From NCBI GenBank assembly GCA_943735955.1, contig OX030959.1, positions 10,340,824-10,404,823 of the forward strand: 64,000 nucleotides of DNA, in the 5' to 3' direction. The notes beneath the pieces were generated by a model. That model worked only from the letters and a program-made list of their open reading frames with translations. It was not told the DNA's origin and ran no database searches. Below are positions 46,601 to 58,600 of this stretch, piece after piece. Every line of letters starts with the position of its first letter. Position 1 is the first letter of the stretch. This stretch comes from Piscicola geometra (Eukaryota; Annelida; Clitellata; Hirudinida; Piscicolidae). The translations under genes and the position numbers were made by a program.

Positions 46601-49600
46601 AATCTTGAGGTCTGTCTGCCATCCCAATCTCAAACTAACCGCTGTGATATCTGATCTAGCTCCAACCAGAGTCATTGCCTTTCTTTATTGTTTTAACACT
46701 TTTTTTTAGATTGACCGGCCCATTTTGGAACTTGATCACGAGTAGTAAAATTCCCTATTTTATTTTTTTGAATATGTAAACAAAATAAAACCTTTTTAAC
46801 AGAACTAATTTCTTTTCCCCAAAATCTTTAAAATAAAGAGCACACTTGGTTAGATATTGACTGTTTCAACTTTTTAAATACTCCGAGCAATGATTGTTTA
46901 GCATCTAAACTTTTTGTTTCGAATATGCACACTTCCTTTACTAATGGAAAAAACCGAATTTTGATCAAAGGCTATGCTTAAGTGTATAGAAAAACACTTG
47001 GTTGATTTTCCTCCTGGTGGAAAGTTTCATGCCTCGAGCCACCCACCCTCTTGTCGAGCTCAGTTTGCACCAATCACAAACTTGTCATGTGAACATCACT
47101 TTGGTCATCTGGATTCAAGCCAGAGGAGAAGGCCTCATGGATCATTCTTCCATCATTCTGCTGTTCAAAAGCTGAAGCGAAACAGAAGCAAGATGTTTCG
47201 TTGGATTGCTGAAATGAGTGATCCGGACCAGGGTTATTTATTAGCTAAAGCACGTCGTGAAACGTCTTTTATGCGAGATAAACATAGAAAAGAAGAAAAG
47301 CGTGTTTTACAAACTATTCACCAAAAAATGCTAGCCGAAAGTTGGCAAAAAAGTAGAATAAGTTTAACTAAAATATTTTAGTTGGCAACTAAATAGTTCA
47401 ACTAAAATATTTGAGTTGCCAACTAAATATTTTAACTAAAATATTTTAGTTGCCAAATAAATAGTTTAACTGAAATACTTTAATTGCCATCTAAATAGTT
47501 TAACTAAAATATTTTAGTTAGCCCTTTTTCAAAACTAGATTTTTAGAATGCAAAAATGCAATACAGTTGAAGTTTTCCATTTTTTTAAGCCAAGAACATT
47601 TAAAGTTGCTGGTTTTACTCGCGTTGCTTCACAAATTTTAAGTGCACGCCGCTGTCGGATGTCACACTAAACTCTGGACAGGATAGTGTTCGTTCAGTCT
47701 AGGATTAAATGAAGTGCATTAAGTTTCAATCACTTTTTTCCATCGAAAATTAAAAGTAAGTTATAGGTTAATCAAGTTCAAATTATTATCTTTAAAAAAA
47801 TTACTTTTATTATTACTGCTTCCGAAAATGTTGAAAATAATAATTCTACTGAAAACATGAAAAAAGCTGCTACTACTAATACTACTAACAAAAGAGTAAT
47901 AATGTAAATCACTATACGGAGACAAAATTGTAAACCCCCCTCAAGAATGTTTCCATAGTGTTCACCCCATAGTATTATCAAAATTAGCAAATATCATACA
48001 TACACAATTTTGTAACATTTTTAATAGCTCATTAAATAACGGCATAATACTTGAAGATTGAAAAAAAGGGGAAATAATACCAATGTTTAAAAAAGGGGAT
48101 GAAAAAGAGATATCAAATTATAGGCCAGTTATTTTAATTAGTATAACCTGTGAACTAATGAAATAATTAAGAAAAAGAATAGGAAAACATATGAATTTAA
48201 AGGATTTATTAAGCAATAGACAATATGGTTTTATTGGAGGAAGGTTGACTTTGTTACAATTACTAAAGATAATGTATAATTGGACTAGTATTTAAAAAAA
48301 AAGAGGGGGGGAGAGGTAATTGATGTAATATATATGGATTTTATGAAAGCATTTGATGAGGTACCACAAATGTCTTTTGAAAACGGCCGAAATGTTTTGT
48401 AGCCTTTTTCGCAACTTTGTTTTTAGAAGAAAATCCAGGGAACAATGTTGATTTTAGAATGAAATATCTTAAACTCGCTTTGCGATGACACATTTCTTTA
48501 TTTCGCCCTTTATTAATTGTTTCAATCATTTCCTGTTCCCCCCATTTTCCACGATCACTTTTACGTTTGAAGGAAATCATGGCAGCTGTAAATCAATACA
48601 TTTTATGATAAATAGTAGGAATTATCATAGACTATGAGATGCTATAAAGCCGATGTAAAAGCTAATGAATACTAATGGTTTTTAATCATTAAAGAGTAAA
48701 TAATTGGTTCATATTAACTTTCAATTGTTTATATAAAGTATATACTCTCTATAGTCTAAATAAAAACTATTCTCTATATCAGAGGTGCACAACCCGCGGC
48801 TCTTCGGCCTGTTTGATGCGGCCCCCAAACAACTAGTTCATTTTGGCTATTTGCGGCCCTAACATAATTTTAAATCGACGCACCCGCCCATCTCTTTTTA
48901 ATAGTACTGTTTGCACTTTCCTAATATAAAACGATTGGAACAACAACAACGAGCGATAATTGAGTTTTTTTAATTTAGTAAGAATGTCAAAGCGTAAATA
49001 TGAAGCAGAAAATCGTCAGTTTAATGAAGAATGGACAAATGCAGCATTTCAACGGAACAGCTTTGGGCCTAATTTGTTGCGAGTCCGTAACTGTAATGAA
49101 GGAATACAATTGCAAAAGACATTATGAAACCAAACACGCTGCTACGTTTGATGATGTGAAAGATGAAGCGAGGAAAAATATAATTGATCAACTTGTAAAA
49201 AGATTGTCATCTGAGCAAAATATGTTTTTTAAAAAAGTTAATGAAAATAAGACTTTTGTTTGTGCCGGTTGTGCCGTAGTACAGATTATTGCGCGATTGT
49301 CTCGACCATTTACTGATGGTGATTTCGTCAAAGACTGCATGCAAGCCATTTGCAAAGAAGTCTGTCCTGAGAAAACAGACCTGTTCAACAAAGTGCCATT
49401 GTCACGGATGACTATCCAGCGCCGGGTGGTTGATTTATCCAATGACGTTTGCGTGACAAGCTTGCCATTTGCAAGTATTTTTCAATTGCCTTAGATGAGA
49501 GCACGGATAACGTTGACACAGCACAGCTTGTGGTTTTTGTTTGTGCGGTGGATGAGAACTGTAAATTAACTATGAAATTAGCAGGAATGGACTCACTACG

Positions 49601-52600
49601 TGGACGTACGACTGGTGCAGATATTTTTGGAGGGGTGAAATCTGTTCTTGAAAACCTTAACGTTCAGTGGCCAAAGCTCTGTAGTGTTACTACTGACGGT
49701 GCACCCGCCATGACTGGTGAAGAATTAGGACTTGTTTCTCATCTGCGATCACATTTGCGAGACTTAGAAATTCCAACAGACACCATCCACGCATACTACT
49801 GCATCATACATCAAGAGTCACTGTGTACACGAGTCATTAATTCTGATAATGTTATGAAATTTGTTTTTAAATCAGTGAACTTCATATGAGCAAAAAGACT
49901 TAACCATCGACAATTCAGATCATTTCTTGAAAACATTGAGTCAGAATATCGTGATATACCATATCACAATTATATAAGGTGGTTGAGTCGAGGAAAAGTT
50001 CTAACTAGGTTTGTTGAGTTACGAAAGGAAATCTGTGAATTCCTTGTTACCAAAGGCAAAGACAAAGCTGTTTTCACAGACAAACAGTGGTTGGCAGACT
50101 TAGCATTTTTGGCAGACATAACAGAACACTTAAATAAATTGAGTTTGCGTCTTCAAGGCAAAGATCACTACATCTTTGATGTGTACCAAGAGCTGCTGTC
50201 ATTCACCTTGAAGCTACGGCTGTTTTGTTCGAATCTACAATCTGTTAATTTATGTCATTTTCCTTTTTGTTCAGCTTTTCAGAAAGGAATACTAGTGTGA
50301 CTTCAATAAATACCACGACAGTTTTGAAGCGTTACTAAAGGAATTTAATGAACGTTTTGATGCATTCAGGGAGCATAAGGATTTCATCCGTGACCCTTTC
50401 TCTTGTGCTGTAGAATCCGTACCTGAGCAATGTCAGTTAGAAGTCATTGATCTTCAATGTTCACCAGAATTATTGTCGGCGATTTAGCATAACTCCATTT
50501 TAACTTTTTATGGAAGTCTTAGTTCAGTTAAATATGGAGCGGTCAAAGATTTGGCTTTCCAAATCTTGTCTGAATTTGGCAGCACATACGTGTGTGAACA
50601 AACGTTTTTAGTCATGAACACAAATAAAAATAAACGGAGATCATCTTTGTCTGATGATAATCTTTGTTCGATTTTGTGGCTTGCAGCAACAGAACTCAAA
50701 CCCAATATTGACAATGTTGTTGCAACCATTCAGGCTCAACCTTCTCATTAAAATTCTAGAATTTAGTTATTCGTACATGTTTAAATAACGTTATTTTTTT
50801 AATGGCATTTATTAAAAACTTGCATTCTTTCAGTTTTTTTACATTTAGTTATTCATACATGTTTAAATAACGTTATTTTTTGATGACATTCATTAAAAAT
50901 TTGCATTCTTTGAGTTGTTTTATTGTGTCATCTATGTGCACGCTGATTCGGCCCTTGGCGCCCGGGACTCAGTAATTTTGGTCCTCAGGCTGAAAAAGGT
51001 TGTGCACCCCTGCTCTATATAGTCTATGTAAAATAAATACTCTATAAAGACTTATCAACTTCTACAGTCTCATTCTAAAATTTATCTTAGATAATTATTC
51101 GTGGCCCATGTAAGGAAACTATGACCATGCACATAATCATGGTCATAACAGGCCAATCACTCAATTTTTAATTTTACCACTTGCACACAGTAAAACTGTA
51201 TTGCATCATCTAATTGCTTATAAAAAATTGAAATTATTTACCTTCGGAAGTTAAGAAAAAAAAAGCAAAATGTTATCTCCCAATATTTTAACAATTCTTC
51301 TAGAAATCAGTTTTTTAAGTATTCTAATTGAATGAGACAATTTTGAGAAACGAAACCAACATGAAAATGTGCATCTTAGTTGGATGCATAGATATGAAAT
51401 AAATAAAAAAATAATTATTAAAGCGCATAACTCTAAATAAGCCTATTCTATCTTTTGAACCGGTTCATCTTGAGCAACATCCCCCTAAATATATTTTTGT
51501 TTATAATTATAATTTTTTTATACTTACTAGTTATTTTAAATTTTTTATTCATTTATTATATATATGTAATGTATATGTAAAAATCATCCCATCTTGTGCC
51601 CTCCATATTGTATTACATTTAATGATATTATACTATAATATATTATATTATTTAACTATTATGTATATTGGTGATAGCTTCCAAACTTCAAAATATTGGG
51701 ATAGATTTTATTGTCAGCTAGATAACAGAATTGTAAAATTTTTTATCGGATTTTTTTTATACTAATGAGAGTGACCCAACGGGTCAATATAATGGATGAG
51801 TAAATTTTAATTTACGTTATTGAGCTATGAGGCTACTTTTAAAAATCTTTCCATCTTGTACAACCTCCCCCTGTATGTTTAAGCACATGTACATGTGTTT
51901 ATATATATTTTTTATTTTTTTATAATCATTATAGAGGTCAAAAGACTTGCGTGGACAGCACGCTGAATGAGCCCACGTCACTGTCAACAACTATGTTCTG
52001 GAAGTCTGGAAGCCAGTTTGACAATCACTGATGACCTCTTGCTTCGACAACCTTTGCCAGGCTGTCACCGAGAAAGTGAAACAACAAGATGCTGGCATTA
52101 AAAACCAAATTAGCTGTGAGTAAGGCTTGGGTTCTGAGCACTTTCCTTTATGCCAGTGAATCCTGGACACTATACGCATCCCAGGAAAAAGATTGAGCGC
52201 TTTTACATACGCTGTCTTCGACGCGTGCTCGGAATCTCATGGAAAGACCGCGTCACAAACAACGAGGTGTTGGCGAGGGCAGCCATTTCAAGCATGACCA
52301 CTCTTCTTCGTCAAAGAAGTCTCCGATGGTTAGGACATGTACGTCGGATGGATGATGGCCAACTTCCCAAAGACGTGCTATTCAGCGAGCTTGCCTCAGG
52401 TTGGAGAGCAACTGGCAGGCCACACCTTCGCTACAAGGACGTCTGCAATCGCGATCTTAAGTCTACAGAGATCAACGTCAGCACCTGGGAATCGCTTGCT
52501 CAAGATAAAAGCAACTGGAGACAAGCTGTGCGTGTAGAACTAGGAGTGGGAGAAGCAAAAATTTGCCAGCTTGCTAGTAACAAACATTTTTTCAGAAAAG

Positions 52601-55600
52601 ACAACTAGCAACCAACAACTAGCAGCAACCAGCAACTAGCAGCAACCAGCAACTAGCAGCAACCAGCAACTAGCAGCAACAACAACCAGCAGCGAAAAGT
52701 TCTCTCAATCAATCACTCTCAGGCAAAAGTCCTTTGTCTACTTAGAGTGGCAGACGCCAACTAACACTAATTAAAATTTTTAAAAAGGTATTGTTTTTCC
52801 CGTTTTCATGTTTAGTGTAAGTGGGCCGTGAAGAATATAAATAAAAGCTAAGTGGTCCGTTGCTTCTAAAAGTTTAAGAACCTATTTGATTATAAAGAAA
52901 TGTGTTAAACGGTGAAAAACAGGAGGGTACCTTATTTTTGACTCTGAAGTTGATCTTCTGAAGAGAGTCGTCCTTCAGCACCTCAATCGACATGGTGTTT
53001 TTCTTGTAGTAGTTGAACGCCTCAAGTTGCAAGGGCAATATGTTTATCTCTGTCGTGGGAATTGCAGATTGCGGTGAAAGTGGTGAGAATCGTATAGTTT
53101 CGTCAAGATAGTTTTTGAATTGTAGTTGTAAAGAGATAAGGAATAAAAATCTTGAAATGGTGATCATTTTAATGCAAAAACTCCTAACCTTTATTTTCCC
53201 GCACCCCTTTTTAGTCAACATGCAAATATTTATTTCTTCATCACGTAACCATTTTGATTAAATTTTAAAAGATAAAGAAAAATTTCAAGATTATTAGTTT
53301 GTAAAGATTTTAAATCTATGTTACCAAAGTGGAGCGTTGGGTCACTTTCATAAGTGAGTTACATAAATGTAACAAAACGAAAAAAATATTGTATAGAAAT
53401 GAACAATCGTGGAGAAAAGCAATTGATAGCAACATAATTAGTATTATAATGTCAAAATGAATTCCAAGCACTGAAAATCAGAGTCATAATTTTTTAAAAA
53501 TTGTGATACAGTTGAAAACATATTTCATGCAGCCGTTTGTCGCATTTCATACACTTCCTTTTTGTATTTTCACTACAATAAGCACAGCGACCTTGTGAAA
53601 TTGAACGATAAAAGTGCTGACACCCATCGTATTTTATGGAGAGAGATGTGGTAGAAGTTGGACCTCCTAAACGGAGTCGAACAATAGAGCTCAACAAACC
53701 TGCAACTATTTAATGTCGAAATTCTAGATGACTCAGGCTATCCGATAAAAAACATTTTAATGAATTTTCCATGCCACAATCTCAGCATTTATAATTGAAT
53801 TAGTGAAAAGATTTCACCACCATTCTTGTCTTTAATTCTTGGGATAGTGCCGAAAGAAATTCATCAAACAGATCAACTCCTCCCATGCAAGCAGTATGGT
53901 TTGCTATCACCCTGGGTTGAAATACTTTTTTTTTCTTATTGGCACCTTTCACATAACTTTTGGTAAGGGTACCACCAGATTTACACATTCAAACTTTGAT
54001 GCCCAGGTTACTAAATTAAAATCTCAAAGGTCACCACTTTACGAAAAAAAAAGTTAATAAGTTGGGATATAAGGTTTTTTTTATTTTTTCCTCACATCCA
54101 AAGGAGTATAATTTTTATTTTATTATTATTATTAATTAGATAATGCACTACAGTTTCATTATGTGCAAGTAGTATAATTAATAAATTAGTGATAAGCCTA
54201 TTGTAACCATGGATGTGTAGCAGGGACGGCAATCTGCGGAAAATCTTGGAAGGGTCCTCCCCAGGGTTGGAATCATAGAGCCCACAGCTCGTTTACTCCA
54301 ATTTCCAAAAAGACCCCTTTGAATGTCTGACCGACTAGAAAATTCTTCTACTAGCCTTTTTAAATCCAGACTGCCAAGTATATCCTGATTTGCATGACAA
54401 ACGGCCAGTGAATTCAAGCGAGGCTGTGTCATAGGTGAACGCAACCAAGTATTAAGACGCCGTAAAGCACTAAAAGATCTTTCTGCAGTACATGACGTTA
54501 TTGGACACACAAGCATCAACCTGATCAATCTTTCAACCTAAAGAAACAGATGTCTGACTTCTGTGATCATAGCTTGCATTATTTTTTGCGTTTATGCTAA
54601 AGTTCATTCTGGTCTTTAAACAAAGTTAACTGTGAACAATTACCAGTTTCATTTAACTCACGATTCTGCTTGCAAATATCATGGTTCACTTCACCACTTA
54701 GCAGCATTGTCTCCAGCTGCAAATATGAACTCAAACCAGGAGAATCTCGATTGAATATTTCTGTGAGTTGCATGATTGCAATGTCTATGACCGCGTAATA
54801 TGCTGCTCGATAATGTTCTTCTGGTGTTGTTGCTACATAAGCTGGGCCCAGCCCACAATACTTTTGTGGCGGCTTTTGCACCCGGGGTACAGCAATCGGC
54901 TCGAGATCAAATGCCAAAACCATAATGTTGACATCTCTGAAAATGGCGTTAAACTGTTCATCTGATCGTAGGTGAAGCAGTTCTTGCACAACTGAATCAG
55001 TCGCTGCAACTATTCCACTGACCGTGGCACTTGCTGATTGCAATGACTTGTTTAACTGTTCCAGAAGTGAAAACACCAAAACAACTACCTTGAGGGCTAG
55101 TGCAGTTGAGCCCTGTTGAGAAAAAGCCTCGAGCCTTTACAGCTGTTTTATCATTGGGGGCGGGGATGGCTTAGATGGTAGACGTCGGACTTGCAACTCA
55201 AAGTTTGTCTGTTCGATTCCTTGACGAGCAATCGTGAACTATCATATACCTAGTTTATATGATGCGGTGTTTGCGACGTATGCATTGAGAGATGTGTACG
55301 TCGTGTGGAGTGGCGCCTCTGGTGCATAAGAACCATGGTTCTCAGAACCATTGTAACATGGCCTGCGTCTTTCAGGCTGTGATAAATATTGACCACACAC
55401 AAAATAAAGTACCAATGGAAGAAAATGATTCCAAGCTAACAAGTACCACTTCATAATGTTCAAGCACAGAAGACGCTGTAGATACTCTGGTCAGCCATCT
55501 AGTAGTACAAAGAAGTTTTATACTATACTTTTTATTCAGTGGCTCATCAGGCAAGTCAATTATAAGATACACTGAAGCATCATTAAACTGCTTCTTGAAC

Positions 55601-58600
55601 TTCCCTGAACGATTGTACAAGGCACCTAACTCTTGGACAAACTGAAGTTAATTGATCACACAGGGATTTACAGCAGCTGTGTTCTGGGAAACAAGATTTG
55701 CACAGTTTGCAGAAAAGTGGAAAAAAAATGCAAGCGGATGCTCACTGCTGATAATAGCCTCATAACCATTATATTGGCCGTTCATGTTAGCAGTGCGCGT
55801 CATAAGTCTGAGCTCTTAGTTTTTCTATAGGAAGCATAATTCTGCTCAGAATTTTTTTTACTACAGCAGATAATGTTTTTCCGATTGTGTCTGGTGGGCT
55901 GAATAAACCAACAAACTGTTCATTAACATTCAGAGCTTCATAAAAAAAACGAATGCATATCGATTCCTGCTCTAACCCATTGCAGTCTTGTGTGCCGTCA
56001 ACCACAACACTATAGTTAGACAAATAGTCAATATGGATACATTTTAATTTACGTTATTGGTGTTGCAATTGAGCTACGAGGCTAGTTGTACAAATCGTTC
56101 CATCTTGTGCAACCTCCCCCTATTGTATTACATTTAATGATATTATACTATAAATTATTATATTATTTTATTATTATGTATATTGGTGATAGCTTCAAAA
56201 CTTCAAAATATTGGGGAAATTTTTATTGTCAGCTAGAAAACAGAATTTTTTTTCATTTTTTTATTAGATTTTTTTCTATACTAATGAGAGTTACTCAACG
56301 TTCCCTAAGTGGAACATAGCCACAAAAAATCATTTATCATGAAAACTAAAAAACTAATTTTTAATTTTGAAACACCTATGAACTCGTTAATCAATTAGTA
56401 ACAGAAAAAGATTAAATTCACTATTAAAATCAATTCAGCAACAAGACGAAAAACTAAAATACATGGAAATAGTGTTTTTTTACCAACTTTGGTCTGAAAA
56501 AACTTGTTGAAAACTCAAACTATCTATTTTCATTTTTTTGAAATAAACCATTATTTTGTATTATAAAAATAGATTAAAGAAAAATGGTTAAATATCGATC
56601 ATATTTAAGGCTATCATTTCAATGACTAACGTTCTTTTTTGTAGAGTTGTGGATCCAAGTCATAAATCCTGGCAATGATGAGGTAGAAGACAAAGCCCAC
56701 CTCGTCCAGAAGCTCTTTCATGTCTGCTTCCACTTTCTGACGTAGAGTAAAGCACATCTCATTCTATGAAAAATATACCACTGCATCAAATAACATGATT
56801 AAATGGAGTGGCAATAATCACGATAATTTGATTTGATGATTTGAATTTATTGGATTTAAGCAAGTTTTTCTGGCAAAATTTAATTTATAGAGATCAAATT
56901 TCTAAATTGATGTGATTCGACAAGATTTAAAATTCAACTTTAATTTATTTTTTTGGTTGAAATTTATAAGTTTTATCTTTAAAAATGGTTGAAATAATTA
57001 GAGTCAGTGTTTAAAAATCTTTGTTTACGTAACTTTAAAAAACTTAGTAATTCACATCTAATGAGGTTATACAAACAAATAGGATACTTATCTCTATGCC
57101 TATCCTAATGGATTTATACTTTCACTGATAAAATGAGAATGGCATTTACTGGAAAATAGTTGCATATGCCTTAATATTTAGCCAATTTTGCGTTAATTTC
57201 GATAATTAAGTATCGTATATTTGAGAAATTTGAATTAAATTGTGCAATATAATCAAGATAGTTTATTAATATTTTTAAAACTCTTAATTTCATTGTTTTA
57301 TTAGAGAATTTAAACTTAATTAAAAATATTTCGCTGTTTTATCTGTGCCTTATTATAACTCACCTACCTGTGTTTATTATAATTCATTATTTTGTAGTAA
57401 ATAAATAAATGGCAAGTAAGGAGAAATGTGTGGCATGCAACAGAGTCTGTGGTGAAGACTTGTTGAAATGTAAAGTTTGAGGTGGATGTTGCCATTTGAA
57501 ATGCGCGGGCATTTGGACACAACATTCATGGAAATTGAACCCTTGGTTAATTTTGTCTGGAATTTTGATAGTTGCATGAAGAAGTACGATGGGTCTATTG
57601 GGATTTTGTTTGAGAAGATGGATTGTATAGAAAGGGATTTGGGGTGTATGTTAAATGGTAATTTGAAAGAGATATAAAATGTAAAAAAAATGGAATAAAA
57701 TGATTGGTACTGACTTGGGAGAAGAAATGGAAAAAATTGGGTGGAGGTGGTCCGATAGAAAACGAAAAAGATAAGTAACGTGAAGGATATCAGTCAAAGA
57801 TAGTTTAAAATGGATGGGAGTTTTGATTTTTTGAAGAAAGAGTTGGTTACAACAAGAGAGAAAATGCAAGAATGGAGTGATAGGGCAGAGAAGGAAAACA
57901 ATATATTTATATTTAATTTAAAAGAGAGTGATAAAATGGGATATGATAAATGTAAAAACGATTATATGGAGAAAAAATTTAAGCATAATAAACGTAATTG
58001 GCAGTGGAAGGCTTGTTAGGGAGGATGAGGTCAAGTTCAATAAAACGAGGAGAAAAGATGTAAGTAATCGGCCGGTATTGAAGAAATTTAGTTATAAGTT
58101 GATTAAGAACCTATTCATGGAAAACTTAAACAAAATTCAATTATTAAATGATTATTTGAAAAATATTAGGGTGGCGCATGATTTGACAGTGGAACAAAGG
58201 ATGGAGGGAATCAGGGGTTGTTATATATTGTGTGAGAGGAGAACCAGAAAACTTCAGAGTGGTAAAAACCAAGAAGAGTGTATAAAGGATGCTGGTACTA
58301 AACAAATGAATGTAATGTATTCTAATGTTGATGGTATAAGTAATAAAATGAAAAAATTAAAATTATTAATGTGCAAACAAAAATTCATTGATTTAGCTAT
58401 GCTAGGCAACAAGATTTGCACAGTGTGCAGAACAGTGGAAAAACAATGCAAGCGGATGCTCACTGCTGATAATAGCCTGTTAACAGCGCCGTCATAAGTC
58501 TGAGCTCTCAGTTTCTCTATAGGTAGCATAATTCTGATCAGAACATCATTCACTTTAGCAGATAATGTTTTTCCGATCGTGTCTGGTTGGCTGAATAAAC

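Noticed and set aside
36667..51486. A single 15-kb transposon bounded by TTGCTCAAGATGAACCGG inverted ends
   Set aside because: The ends match, but many exons and unrelated elements lie between; separate copies of a short repeat are more likely.
55157..55230. A functional tRNA gene
   Set aside because: A and B boxes are present, but the acceptor stem does not pair and the same head occurs with a SINE body elsewhere.
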